From: Hyphomicrobiales bacterium
GTDB taxonomy: Bacteria > Pseudomonadota > Alphaproteobacteria > Rhizobiales > Rhizobiaceae
Direction: 5' to 3'
Assembly (NCBI GenBank): GCA_900466575.1
Contig: UBMP01000011.1
Span: 124,001 to 188,000 of the forward strand
Length of the DNA stretch: 64,000 nucleotides
Positions 8,275 through 16,270 of this stretch are shown piece by piece (position 1 is the first letter of the stretch; every line of letters begins with the position of its first letter). The notes below the pieces were generated by a model. It did not search any database. It was not told the origin of the DNA and saw only the letters and a program-made list of their open reading frames with translations. The position numbers and the translations under genes were made by a program.

Positions 8275-9408
8275 TTATATCGCCAGCATGCTCCTATCGA
8301 TTTCGGCGATCGATCGTGCGCCGGTCAATGTCATGGCGACGCGCATTTCCTTGGCAACGAGGTCCAGGAGATTTTCGACGCCGGCTTCGCCGTTGGCGGC
8401 AAGCGCGTAGATGAAGGCGCGGCCCAGCAACACGGTATCGGCACCGAGCGCCAGCATGCGCACGACATCGAGGCCGGAGCGGATGCCGGAATCGGCGAGG
8501 AGCTTCAGCTCACCCTTTACCGCGTCGGCAATGTCGGGCAGGGCACGGGCGGTGGAACGCACGCCATCAAGCTGGCGGCCGCCGTGGTTGGAGACAATGA
8601 TGCCGTCCGCGCCGAAGCGCACCGCATCACGGGCGTCATCCGCATCCAGAATGCCCTTGATAAGCATCGGGCCCTTCCAGAAATCGCGAATCCATTCGAG
8701 ATCGCTCCAGGAAATGGACGGATCGAAATTTTTGGCGAGCCAGCCGATATAGTCTTCGAGCTTGGTCGGCTGGCCGCGATAGGCGGAGATGTTGCCGAGA
8801 TCGTGCGGCCGGCCAAGCAAGCCGACATCGAAAGCCCATTGCGGGTGGAGAACGGCCTGTATCATGCGGCGCAACGCGGCGTTGGGACCGGACATGCCGG
8901 AATGGGCGTCGCGATAGCGCGAACCCGGCGTCGGCATGTCGACGGTGAAGACGAGCGTCTCGATCCCTGCGGCCATGGCGCGCTCCAGCGCGTTTTTCAT
9001 GAAGCCGCGATCCTTCAGCACGTAGAGCTGGAACCAGATCGGCGCCGATGTTGCCTTCTGCACTTCCTCGATTGGGCAGACCGAGACGGTGGACAGCGTG
9101 AAGGGGATGTTGCGGGACGTGGCGGCGCGAGCGGCCTGAACTTCGCCGCGTCGCGCAAACATGCCGGTGAGGCCGACAGGGGCGAGCGCCACCGGCATGG
9201 CCATCTTGCGACCGAAGAGTTCCGTCGAGATATCGAGGCTTTCGACATTCTTGAGGATGCGCTGGCGCAGTTCAATGTCGGACAGGTCGGTGACATTGCG
9301 GGCAAGCGTGTATTCGGCGTTGGCGCCGCCATCGATGTAGTGGAACAGGAAGGGCGGCAGGCGGCGGCGGGCGGCTTCGCGATAGTCCGAGGGAGATGAA
9401 ATGATCAT
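8275..9408 (-). CDS. lldD: FMN-dependent L-lactate dehydrogenase (quinone/cytochrome-linked)
   Basis: This 377-aa flavoenzyme oxidises L-lactate to pyruvate at the inner membrane and passes electrons to the respiratory chain. It has the alpha-hydroxy-acid oxidase fold: N-terminal [23 protein letters not shown] for FMN, WFQLYV, and the active-site block [11 protein letters not shown] with the catalytic His, followed by the phosphate-binding SGIRSGLDV and LGRAFIYAL. Its length is that of E. coli LldD. It starts 6 bp after the upstream lldR gene, so the two form an operon controlled by the lactate-responsive GntR regulator. Glycolate oxidase-like activity is an alternative, but the regulator supports lactate. 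Confidence 0.92.
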   Translation of the reverse strand: MIISSPSDYREAARRRLPPFLFHYIDGGANAEYTLARNVTDLSDIELRQRILKNVESLDISTELFGRKMAMPVALAPVGLTGMFARRGEVQAARAATSRNIPFTLSTVSVCPIEEVQKATSAPIWFQLYVLKDRGFMKNALERAMAAGIETLVFTVDMPTPGSRYRDAHSGMSGPNAALRRMIQAVLHPQWAFDVGLLGRPHDLGNISAYRGQPTKLEDYIGWLAKNFDPSISWSDLEWIRDFWKGPMLIKGILDADDARDAVRFGADGIIVSNHGGRQLDGVRSTARALPDIADAVKGELKLLADSGIRSGLDVVRMLALGADTVLLGRAFIYALAANGEAGVENLLDLVAKEMRVAMTLTGARSIAEIDRSMLAI

Positions 9409-9414
9409 GGCAGG

Positions 9415-10200
9415 TCAGGTCCTTGAAAGCGTTGTGCGAAGGGTTTCGGCGCGCGCGCGGCGCGCCCGCTCCTCGTCGATGATACGAATGGTTTCCGCGA
9501 CGAACTCGATGTGCGTGTCGGAGGCGAGGCGGGCGGCGAGCGCATCGCCGGCGGTGATGGCGTCCACAAGCGCCTGATGTTGCTGCGAGAGGCGCTCGAA
9601 CGTGCGCGGCACCATGTAGAGCTTGTCGAGGCTTTGCGAGATGCTGCTTTGGAGGAGGCCGAACATGCTCGACATGACCGAGCGCAGCACGGCGTTGTGC
9701 GAGGCATCGGCAATGGCGAGGTGAAAGGCGGCATCGGCATGGGCTTCCGCTGCGGCGTCGCCTTTCTCGTGGCAGTCCGCCAAGTCGTCGAAGCAACGGC
9801 GGATCGCCTCGATATCCCGCGGTTCTGCGCGCAGGGCCGCATGGTAGGCCGCTTGGCCCTCCAGGCCGAGGCGGACCTCCAGCACGTCCTGGCCGAAGCC
9901 CGGATTGCCTGCAACGAACGGCGCCAGCGGATCGTTGATCGTCTTGTGGGTCCAGCGGTTCTCCGCCGGTTCGGCAATGACAGTGCCGCCCTTGCGGATC
10001 GTGACGCGGCCGCGCGTGGCCAGCCGCATCAGCGCTTCGCGGAGAGAGTTGCGCGATGCCCCCAGCATCTCGGAAAGAGCGCGTTCTGACGGCAGGCGAT
10101 CACCCACGGCGAGGCCGCGCTCCTCGATCAGCGTTTCTATGGCCTGTTCGAGGCGGCCCGCGACGCCTGGCGTGGGGGTCGAGATGCGAGTTGGTGTCAC
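9415..10200 (-). CDS. lldR: GntR/FadR-type regulator of lactate utilisation (LldR-like)
   Basis: This is a 261-aa regulator starting at GTG (VTPTRISTPTPG). A longer frame reaching 10404 adds an Arg-rich leader atypical of the family, so I prefer the GTG start. Residues about 12-75 form the winged HTH (LAVGDRLPSERALSEMLGASRNSLREALMRL). The rest is an all-helical FCD ligand domain. The metal-binding residues of that class appear in RLGLE, HLAIADASHN and QHQALVDAI. It precedes lldD by 6 bp. Two TGGTCCTACCA palindromes upstream match the LldR/PdhR operator type, so L-lactate probably relieves its repression. Confidence 0.85.
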   Translation of the reverse strand: MTPTRISTPTPGVAGRLEQAIETLIEERGLAVGDRLPSERALSEMLGASRNSLREALMRLATRGRVTIRKGGTVIAEPAENRWTHKTINDPLAPFVAGNPGFGQDVLEVRLGLEGQAAYHAALRAEPRDIEAIRRCFDDLADCHEKGDAAAEAHADAAFHLAIADASHNAVLRSVMSSMFGLLQSSISQSLDKLYMVPRTFERLSQQHQALVDAITAGDALAARLASDTHIEFVAETIRIIDEERARRARAETLRTTLSRT

Positions 10201-10362
10201 CGCCCCAAACCTTCGGTGTTTGCGACATCGCGCGCCGGCTCCATTGAGGTGAGCCCGAAAGAGAAAAAGCCCGCCGGGCGTGCCGCGGAAAGCCTCGACA
10301 GCCAGACATCGTGCAATAGATGATCGAGTCGGCTCCAAACCTCCATCGCTGCCCTCCCAGAA

Positions 10363-10373
10363 TGGTCCTACCA
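10363..10373. promoter_or_regulatory. LldR-like operator, proximal copy
   Basis: TGGTCCTACCA is an inverted repeat (TGGT-N3-ACCA) matching the core of FadR-subfamily lactate/pyruvate regulator sites. An identical copy lies 97 bp further upstream of lldR. Use by LldR is inferred. Confidence 0.6.
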
Positions 10374-10459
10374 AATTATGTGTATCCAGGGAGACTTTTG
10401 CCACATCGGCGATATTTAGTCAAAGATTTCGTACAAATGCGAACCAAGGATCCGATTTT

Positions 10460-10470
10460 TGGTCCTACCA
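10460..10470. promoter_or_regulatory. LldR-like operator, distal copy
   Basis: This is a second TGGTCCTACCA, identical to the copy at 10363. The spacing of 97 bp (about nine helical turns) would allow DNA looping between two LldR dimers, as known for lldR regulation in E. coli. The lldRD promoter should lie between or beside the two sites. Confidence 0.6.
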
Positions 10471-10528
10471 ATGTTGTTTGGTTGTCGCAGGCTGTAGCCA
10501 GACCGTCGTCAGCAGTGGACTCGCGGCC

Positions 10529-10575
10529 GTGGACGATCCATAAGTTATTCTCAGAATAATCGATGGATCGTCCAC
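10529..10575. promoter_or_regulatory. Inverted repeat abutting the AraC start codon
   Basis: Perfect 13-bp arms GTGGACGATCCAT (10529-10541) and ATGGATCGTCCAC (10563-10575) flank a 21-bp AT-rich centre. The right arm ends on the base before the ATG of the AraC gene. The half-site TGGACGAT recurs upstream of the SDR gene. It is a likely operator for autoregulation, and it leaves no room for a normal ribosome site. Confidence 0.65.
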
Positions 10576-11490
10576 ATGGACCCACTGAGCGATGTGATTG
10601 CCCTGCTTCGGCCGAACACGGCCGTCTCCAAACCCATTTCCGGTCTGGGTGCTTGGGCTGTGCGCTATGCCGCCCATGATGCCCCCGGTTTCACGATCGT
10701 TCTGAGGGGCGAATGCTGGGTGACTTTTGAAGGCGAGGCGCCCTTGAAGCTGGAGACGGGCGCTTTCCTGCTCCTGCCTACCACGCCGGCCTTCACGCTC
10801 GGCAGCCGGCCCGATATCGTGGGCACGCCCACAGAGCCGATGGATGTGCCCGTTCGTCACGGCGAGCAGGAGGGCGAGGCGGATTTCATGGCACTTGGCG
10901 GCACGTTTCGGATCGAGGCGGCGAATGCGCCGCTGCTCCTCGCCCTGTTGCCGCGCATGATCCATGTTCCGCCGTCCGAAGGGCGATCGGCTCGGCTCGG
11001 CCGGCTGATCGATCTCATCGCCGATGAGTGCCGTGGCGACGAACCGGGCAAGGACTTGGTGCTCCAGCGCATGCTCGAAGTTCTTCTTATCGAGGCGCTC
11101 CGGTCGCAGGAAACGGTGATGGACCAAACCCGCGCCGGTTTGCTGCATGGCATGCGCGATCCGGCGCTTGCTCGGGTGCTTTCGGCCATGCATGCGGATG
11201 TCCGCGCAGACTGGTCGGTTGCAAGCCTTGCCCGCATCGCCGGCCAATCGCGCTCCGCCTTTGCCGCGCGCTTTGGCGCAGTGCTCGGCTGTGGGCCGAT
11301 CGAATATCTTGCCCGCTGGCGCATGGCGTTGGCCAAGGATGCCTTGCTGCGTGGGGCAAAGACACTCGATCGGATCGCTGACGACATCGGCTACGACTCC
11401 GCCAGCGCCTTCAGCACGGCGTTCCGCAAGCGGCTCGGCTGCCCGCCCGGGCAATTTGCCCGGATGAATGGTAGCGCCGGGCACGCCTAA
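10576..11490 (+). CDS. AraC-family regulator with N-terminal cupin domain
   Basis: This is a 304-aa regulator. Residues about 1-185 match the cupin-type AraC N-terminal domain (MDPLSDVIALLRPN, then GFTIVLRGECWVTFEG and LETGAFLLLPTTPAFTL). The C-terminal two HTH motifs (about 200-300) include WSVASLARIAGQSRSAFAARF and LDRIADDIGYDSASAFSTAFRKRLGCPPGQF. The ATG directly follows an operator arm and has no Shine-Dalgarno sequence. The same half-sites precede the downstream SDR gene, so this protein very probably regulates that gene and itself. The ligand is unknown. Confidence 0.9.
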   Translation: MDPLSDVIALLRPNTAVSKPISGLGAWAVRYAAHDAPGFTIVLRGECWVTFEGEAPLKLETGAFLLLPTTPAFTLGSRPDIVGTPTEPMDVPVRHGEQEGEADFMALGGTFRIEAANAPLLLALLPRMIHVPPSEGRSARLGRLIDLIADECRGDEPGKDLVLQRMLEVLLIEALRSQETVMDQTRAGLLHGMRDPALARVLSAMHADVRADWSVASLARIAGQSRSAFAARFGAVLGCGPIEYLARWRMALAKDALLRGAKTLDRIADDIGYDSASAFSTAFRKRLGCPPGQFARMNGSAGHA

Positions 11491-11518
11491 AATCGAAGAG
11501 CGGGTGCGCTTCATTCTA

Positions 11519-11570
11519 ATTTGGACGATTGAGCAATATAATTGGACGTTGAATTATAGATCGTCCAAAT
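11519..11570. promoter_or_regulatory. Inverted repeat upstream of the SDR gene
   Basis: Perfect 11-bp arms ATTTGGACGAT (11519-11529) and ATCGTCCAAAT (11560-11570) enclose a third copy, TTGGACGTT, at 11542-11550. The TGGACGAT half-site is the same as that flanking the AraC start. This is consistent with direct activation or repression of the SDR gene by the adjacent AraC protein. Confidence 0.65.
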
Positions 11571-11614
11571 GATCGCGACTATCTAGGAACCATCCGAAAC
11601 GAATGGAGGTTCCC

Positions 11615-12364
11615 ATGCAAACGATCCTGATCACCGGCACATCTTCTGGCTACGGCCTGGAAACGGCCCGCCACTTCCTCGGCAAGGGCTGGAATGTCAT
11701 CGCCACGATGCGCAGGCCCGACACCGGCCTTTTCCCGGCATCGCCGAAGCTTCGTCTCCTGCCGCTCGACGTTACGAGCGATGAGAGCATCGCGGCAACG
11801 GTCGCGGCCGCAGGTCCGATCGACGTGCTGGTCAACAATGCCGGTATTGGCGTTGTCGGCGCATTCGAGGCAACGCCGATGGCGCATGTTCGCAAGGTCT
11901 TCGCTACCAACACGTTCGGCGTCATGGCCATGTGTCAGGCGGTCATTCCGCAGATGCGCGAACGCCGCGCCGGTGTCATCGTCAACGTGACCTCGAGCGT
12001 GACGCTGGCCGCCATGCCGCTGGCGGCAGCGTATACGGCCAGCAAGCAGGCGATCGAGGGCTTCACCGGTTCGCTCGCCCATGAACTTGGCTATTTCAAT
12101 GTCCGCGCCAAGCTGGTCGAGCCCGGCTATGCCCCGACGACGCGCTTTGCGCAGAATACGGATGTGCGGATCGAAGATCTGATCCCGGCTGCCTATGCCG
12201 ACTTCGCAACGCCGATCTTCGCGGAATTCGCGCGTCCCGCCATGACGACAAAGGAAACGGATGTCGCCGAGGCCGTCTGGGATGCTGTCCACGACACGAC
12301 AGACCGGCTTCAGTTTCCGGGCGGTCCCGACGCGGTCGCACTCTATGAGGCTCGTCAAAGGTAA
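11615..12364 (+). CDS. Short-chain dehydrogenase/reductase (classical SDR)
   Basis: This 249-aa NAD(P)-dependent oxidoreductase starts at the ATG behind TGGAGG. The cofactor loop TGTSSGYG is near residue 8, VLVNNAGIG near 72, the catalytic Ser in NVTSSVTL, and YTASK is the catalytic Tyr-x3-Lys. The TSSGYGLETA loop resembles SDRs acting on ketones or aldehydes, but the substrate cannot be told. It lies 124 bp after the AraC gene and shares its operator half-sites, so it is probably that regulator's target. Confidence 0.88.
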   Translation: MQTILITGTSSGYGLETARHFLGKGWNVIATMRRPDTGLFPASPKLRLLPLDVTSDESIAATVAAAGPIDVLVNNAGIGVVGAFEATPMAHVRKVFATNTFGVMAMCQAVIPQMRERRAGVIVNVTSSVTLAAMPLAAAYTASKQAIEGFTGSLAHELGYFNVRAKLVEPGYAPTTRFAQNTDVRIEDLIPAAYADFATPIFAEFARPAMTTKETDVAEAVWDAVHDTTDRLQFPGGPDAVALYEARQR

Positions 12365-12576
12365 GAAAAAAGCGACGAGATCATCACCGGACAATCACAG
12401 CGCGGCGCCGGTCTCCTTCCGGTGCCGCCTATTCGTCGGCCATCTTTGTCATCCGGGAATGCGAACTTTTCTGCCGAATGCCGTCGTTAATACATGCGCA
12501 CCGAGGGAGTTTAGCTCTATCTATCCGGCATAGCGCGTCATCGGCGGCTAAAGCGCAGCCCGCAATCGGCGGAATT
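12365..12576. other. Intergenic DNA up to the tRNA-Arg island
   Basis: This holds only a hairpin, GGCGCCGG/CCGGTGCC at 12404-12426, after the SDR gene, which may end its transcript despite lacking a T run. No coding frame is supportable. It ends at the distal copy of the tRNA-derived direct repeat. Confidence 0.4.
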
Positions 12577-12593
12577 TGGCGCACCCGACAGGA
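12577..12593. repeat. Distal attachment-site copy of the tRNA-Arg island
   Basis: This is an exact 17-bp copy (TGGCGCACCCGACAGGA) of the tRNA-Arg 3' end, in direct orientation with the tRNA copy. Homology stops abruptly on both sides, as expected for an integration core. Confidence 0.8.
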
Positions 12594-12687
12594 AGACATG
12601 TTGGTGGCCTAAAGTGCATTGGTTTCAGGTGGTTAGCCAGAAGCCATTTGCGGATTGTGTACCAGAGCAGTGATGGGGATGCAAGGG

Positions 12688-13575
12688 CTACCCCATGACC
12701 ACGTTCCAATCGATGGGATATCCCGCCGCCTTGAGTTCTTTTCCTAGCGCCATCTTCCACCCACCTGCCGGGTCGAAATCTTGCCAAACGACGCCCAGAA
12801 TATCTGACGGAATCTCTAAGTCGCCTCTCTTTAAGGCGCAGACGTATTCTCTCCCCAGCTTTCCTATGAAATATCCCAATTCGAGTATTACGTTTTGCCG
12901 GGCGCGATGTTGTTCTTGTCCATTGTGGACCGCTCGCCCCAGATCGTCCGGGGTAAGGAGAACCACCGCGAAACTCACGTCAGCATGGCGCTCGAACTTC
13001 TCGATGATGGTTCGCCCTTGGTTCGCTTGCTCGTGCAGTATAATTGGTTCAAAGCCCAAACCGAAGAGGAACCGAGCAACAGCTTCTCGTGCGCCATCGT
13101 CGTGGCCGTGAACAACGAATACCTTGCGGGAGTCAGCGGGGCGTGCCTGAAGCGCTTCAGGTGCTCGCTCGGGTTCGTGTCGGAGCTCTTCAAGCCGTTC
13201 CTCAAGGCCAGCTATGGCTTGCTTCAGAAGGGTAGTTGATGTTTCCTTTCCTCTTTGTAGGTACTCTACAACCCTCTGCGCAGTGATATTTCTGTCTACG
13301 TTGATAGGGTATGAGAAGCTGGCTGCGGCGCGGTATCGTTTGTATTCGAGGGTGTCTGCCCCAAAAGTCCGAACTAGAGCATCATCTACAGAGGCTCTTA
13401 GACCTGCGATTCCCGGCGTTGGGTGGTATGGGTCAACTGCCGATGGCTCGAATGCCGCAACGTCTTCAAGCCGTTTGCTGAGGCGAACGATCCCCTGTTC
13501 AATCTCTTTGCTATTAAGTTTTGCCACATGCGGTTCATCTGGTGCTCGTGCCATAAGGTGTCCGCTGCTTTCCAT
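12688..13575 (-). CDS. TIR-domain nucleotide-binding protein (Cap12/PycTIR-like), putative NADase effector
   Basis: This is a 295-aa protein. The N-terminal 145 residues are helical and end in a probable coiled coil (LLKQAIAGLEERLEELRHEPE). Residues 150-285 match the bacterial TIR family found in CBASS/Pycsar effectors: KVFVVHGHDDGAREAVARFL, IILHEQANQGRTIIEKFE, FAVVLLTPDDLG, then RQNVILELGYFIGKLGR with the probable catalytic Glu232. Known relatives cleave NAD+ and kill infected cells. There is no cyclase gene nearby, so another trigger is needed. It lies 58 bp after a DUF6161-type membrane protein inside a tRNA island, probably one operon. The start could be Met8 (13554); neither start has a good ribosome site. 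Confidence 0.82.
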   Translation of the reverse strand: MESSGHLMARAPDEPHVAKLNSKEIEQGIVRLSKRLEDVAAFEPSAVDPYHPTPGIAGLRASVDDALVRTFGADTLEYKRYRAAASFSYPINVDRNITAQRVVEYLQRGKETSTTLLKQAIAGLEERLEELRHEPERAPEALQARPADSRKVFVVHGHDDGAREAVARFLFGLGFEPIILHEQANQGRTIIEKFERHADVSFAVVLLTPDDLGRAVHNGQEQHRARQNVILELGYFIGKLGREYVCALKRGDLEIPSDILGVVWQDFDPAGGWKMALGKELKAAGYPIDWNVVMG

Positions 13576-13633
13576 TGATTCTGTGGAGGGGGTAAACGGA
13601 TGGTAGTACTGCGCAACAAGTGCCTGGGTGCGG

Positions 13634-14737
13634 CTACGACTTTTTGCTCATCAGCTCGATCAGGCCAGCGGGCGGTCCATCATCCTGGGGTGTTAGCGGC
13701 GAGGGCCTAAACAACGCGTTTAGAACCAAAGTGCGGTCTTCCTCGCCAATCCCGACAGACTTGCGCCTTGCTAGTCCAAGGAAGGTCACCGCCATTACTC
13801 TTCGATGCTCTGCGTCAGCGCCAATAAGAAGGTTTTGGTTAAAGACACGGCTAACATGTTTTAGGACCCAAGCGTAAGCAAAAAAGGGAATGGTGAAGAC
13901 CACAAGCGATGCGATTGAAAAGGTCCCTCGACTCTCCTCGATGACGTGGTCTAAGAAGGCAACAACGCTGTCCCAGTGCCGCCAAATAGTCAGTGCGGGC
14001 ACCGCCAGCAGGGCGGCAAACACAATAAATGCCGCAATAGCAATCTTAGTCGCTCGGGACGCCACGCTTCTCCAATGTCGAGAAGGCCCTTGAAGTACTA
14101 AATAGGTTTCGTATTGGTTGTGCAGCGCGAGTAGGTCTTGGCGGGATTTCTCGATAAGGTCATCAAGTTCACTTCGCTTTGCTTCAAAGACGGCATGAAG
14201 CTCTGCCGTCATGGTTTCCACTTGAATCTCTGTTTCTTTGGCTCTTTGCAAAGCCTCCGCCGCAGAGATTGTGTCGGACGTCGTAAGGACGCGAGGATTG
14301 AACCGTATTGCCGCCTGAAGCCCAGCTATCTCTCGATGTAAGTCATCCGAAAGAACCATCACTCCATCTGAGAAAACCAGAGCTAACCAAAGGGCGCTGT
14401 TTGTTCTACCTTCTTCTACAAGGGATTTTATGTTTGCGGCGATTTGTCCATGCGCCAGAATTACGTGCAAATCCTCTGCTTTGTTCAGAAAGGCCTTGAA
14501 TGGCTCACTGTCTCCTGCAAGCAGTTGCCGCTGAATGGTCTCTAGCTCGTTCCTGTAGGACTGCGAAACTGACTGCCTCCCATAGTTCTGACGTCCTATG
14601 ATGATTTCAACGTTTAGCGCACCAGTCCCGCGCCAGAAAATGATCTCTTCGCTTAGCCATTCGGCCAGCTTTTCGGCAGTAAGAGTCTGTTTCGGCACCC
14701 CTTGCGCCAGACACTCGAACGTAATTCTGTCTGCCAT
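13634..14737 (-). CDS. DUF6161-type two-helix membrane protein, putative partner of the TIR protein
   Basis: This is a 367-aa protein starting MADRITFECLAQ (a TTG start 10 codons upstream is possible). Roughly the first 230 residues are soluble and end in a long helical, probably coiled-coil region (ETEIQVETMTAELHAVFEAK). Two membrane helices follow (about 230-252 and 273-294 in this numbering: IAIAAFIVFAALLAVPALTI and FSIASLVVFTIPFFAYAWVL), then a short cytosolic tail. The layout resembles DUF6161 proteins, whose function is unknown; I recall the family rather than having searched it. It is the first gene of the pair with the TIR protein. A sensor or membrane-anchor role is inference. Confidence 0.65.
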   Translation of the reverse strand: MADRITFECLAQGVPKQTLTAEKLAEWLSEEIIFWRGTGALNVEIIIGRQNYGRQSVSQSYRNELETIQRQLLAGDSEPFKAFLNKAEDLHVILAHGQIAANIKSLVEEGRTNSALWLALVFSDGVMVLSDDLHREIAGLQAAIRFNPRVLTTSDTISAAEALQRAKETEIQVETMTAELHAVFEAKRSELDDLIEKSRQDLLALHNQYETYLVLQGPSRHWRSVASRATKIAIAAFIVFAALLAVPALTIWRHWDSVVAFLDHVIEESRGTFSIASLVVFTIPFFAYAWVLKHVSRVFNQNLLIGADAEHRRVMAVTFLGLARRKSVGIGEEDRTLVLNALFRPSPLTPQDDGPPAGLIELMSKKS

Positions 14738-14834
14738 TTTGCACCCTGTGTCAGAAGAGTTTTGCAAGCATTACGAGTTTCCATGCTGGTCTTCAAGGCA
14801 CGGTCGAGGTCTTTGCACGGGACGCATCGAGGCA

Positions 14835-15116
14835 CTAAAATTTGGGGTCACCCTCTGCACCTTTGGCGATTAGGTTTGCCGCAAGGTCGAACAACAGGTG
14901 GGCCTTCTGGGCCTCCGCAAGGTCTCTGCGTAGGGCTAGTCGCTGATCATTGGTCCGCAGCGAAACTGTCAATTCGCGCTTGAAGTGGCCTGTCTGGGGA
15001 TTGATGAGGACGCCTATGTCCCGGTTGTCTTTGAGCCAATGTGGTGCAGGCTTTCCGGCGAGCTCGGTGGGAAGCCGCTTTCTGAATTCGTAGATGCCTG
15101 ACTTTCTCCGCTGCAT
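14835..15116 (-). pseudogene. Truncated tyrosine integrase (N-terminal fragment)
   Basis: Only about 93 residues remain, starting MQRRKSGIYEFRKRLPTELAG behind AGGA (in-frame upstream ATGs exist at 15137 and further). The segment with RRKSGIYEFRKRLP, then VSLRTNDQRLALRRDLAEAQK, matches the N-terminal arm-binding region of tRNA-targeting phage integrases. A full protein would be about 350-450 residues with the R...HxxR...Y catalytic core. Here the frame stops at 14835 and the core is absent from all nearby frames. It lies 130 bp from the tRNA-Arg target, as expected for the integrase of this island. Confidence 0.75.
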
Positions 15117-15245
15117 AAAGGTGATTCCTGAAGCCATAGCTAGCATGTGTCCCGCTCTCGTGTGACCCAATGGTGTACAAGCAGGCTTCCGCTAAGGTCC
15201 TGAAACCCTAAAGCAATCTTGAATTCAATGCGCTAGGAAAGTTAG

Positions 15246-15262
15246 TGGCGCACCCGACAGGA
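15246..15262. repeat. tRNA-proximal attachment-site copy
   Basis: TGGCGCACCCGACAGGA, comprising the encoded CCA, acceptor strand and part of the T stem of tRNA-Arg, repeats exactly at 12577-12593. It marks the tRNA-side boundary of the island. Confidence 0.8.
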
Positions 15263-15322
15263 TTCGAACCTGTGACCTTTGGAATCGGAATCCAACACTC
15301 TATCCAGCTGAGCTACGGGTGC
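15246..15322 (-). tRNA. tRNA-Arg(CCG)
   Basis: The leftward strand folds into a complete cloverleaf. The acceptor stem is GCACCCG/CGGGTGC, the D arm GCTCAGCTGGATAGAG, and the anticodon stem TTGGA/TCCAA with loop TTCCGAT giving anticodon CCG. The T arm is ACAGG-TTCGAAT-CCTGT, with discriminator G and an encoded CCA. Its 3' end is the attachment site of the adjacent island and remains intact after insertion. Confidence 0.97.
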
Positions 15323-15443
15323 TTGCCTTCGGCTTTCGCCGCTCCGATGCGGCTTCTTAGCGTGTTCGCGCGAGCGCTTCAACTCGAAATGCGTTTGCGC
15401 CCACGGGTTTCTTGGTTGGTCTGCGGGCAGGCGGCCGGTTCCG

Positions 15444-16217
15444 TCAGGAGAAGTTGGGCTTGCGCTTTTCCAGGAAGGCCTTGAGGCCCTCGCGGGCATC
15501 GGGGCCGGTCTGGGTCATGGCGGCCGTCAGGCTTTCGACATAGAGGCCGTCGGCGCGGCTCATGTCGTTGATGCGGGCGATGCCCTGGATGACCATCTGG
15601 TTGATGAGCGTGGAGTTCGTCGCGATGTTTTCGGCAAGCTCCGTGGCCTTGGCGAGTGCTTCGCCTTCGCCGACGAGATAGTGGGCAAGACCGATCCGCT
15701 GGCCTTCCTCGCCGGAATAGATGCGGCCGGTCAGCATCATCTCGGTCATGCGGTCGGGGCCGACGATGCGGGAGATGCGCGCGGTCGCGCCGCCGCCCAC
15801 ATAGATGCCGCGCTTGCCTTCCGGCAGCTGGAACTTGACGGAGGGTTCGGCAATGCGGACATGCGTTGCGGCAGCAATTTCCAGGCCGCCGCCCATGACG
15901 GCGCCCTGCATGGCCGAGACGATCGGCAGGCCGCCGAACTGCATCAGGTCCATGACCTCATGCCAGCTGCGCGAATGGCGGAAGACGTCGACGGAGTTGC
16001 GTTCCACAGCTTCGGAGAGGTCGAGCCCAGCGGAATAATGCCCGCCTTCGCCGCTCATGATGACGCAGCGTACGCCCTGCGGCGGGGCCGAGAAGAAGGC
16101 GCGCAGTTCAGCGAGCGTGCGGTCGTTGATGGCGTTGCGCTTTTCCGGGCGGCAGAAGGTGAGGTAGGCGAGGTTGCCTTCCAGGTTAACGCGGATATTC
16201 TGTTTCTGGTCGGCCAT
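15444..16217 (-). CDS. Crotonase/enoyl-CoA hydratase family protein of hydroxycinnamate degradation
   Basis: This is a 257-aa protein starting at the ATG 9 nt after GGGGGGAG; the upstream ATG at 16226 touches the ribosome site. It has the crotonase fold: CRPEKRNAIND, the oxyanion-hole block GGHYSAGLDL, and GAVMGGGLEIAAATHVRIAE. In this gene set it should hydrate the double bond of feruloyl- or coumaroyl-CoA. Whether it then cleaves to the aldehyde (lyase type) or leaves the 3-hydroxyacyl-CoA for oxidation is not evident. The neighbouring dehydrogenase favours the beta-oxidative route described in Agrobacterium. A MarR gene is divergent and a MarR-type palindrome lies 54 bp upstream. Confidence 0.82.
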   Translation of the reverse strand: MADQKQNIRVNLEGNLAYLTFCRPEKRNAINDRTLAELRAFFSAPPQGVRCVIMSGEGGHYSAGLDLSEAVERNSVDVFRHSRSWHEVMDLMQFGGLPIVSAMQGAVMGGGLEIAAATHVRIAEPSVKFQLPEGKRGIYVGGGATARISRIVGPDRMTEMMLTGRIYSGEEGQRIGLAHYLVGEGEALAKATELAENIATNSTLINQMVIQGIARINDMSRADGLYVESLTAAMTQTGPDAREGLKAFLEKRKPNFS

Positions 16218-16270
16218 TGGTTCCATCTCCCCCCATGCGTATGCGGTCTTTTACGATCGTTTTCCCAATT

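Larger units (their letters stand above)
12577..15262. mobile_element. Small integrated island at tRNA-Arg(CCG) carrying a TIR-domain gene
   Basis: A 17-bp direct repeat, TGGCGCACCCGACAGGA, occurs inside the 3' end of tRNA-Arg at 15246-15262 and again at 12577-12593. This is the pattern left by tyrosine-integrase insertion into a tRNA gene. The 2.7 kb between hold, from the tRNA outwards, a truncated integrase, a DUF6161-type membrane protein and a TIR-domain protein. All are leftward and visibly lower in GC than the flanks. With only the integrase N-terminus left, the element should be immobile without a helper. Repeat and gene order are seen directly; the defence role is inferred. Confidence 0.8.

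Noticed and set aside
10201-10404. N-terminal extension of the lldR frame
   Set aside because: The added residues are Arg/Gly-rich and unlike GntR proteins; the segment overlaps an LldR-like operator, so it is more likely leader DNA.
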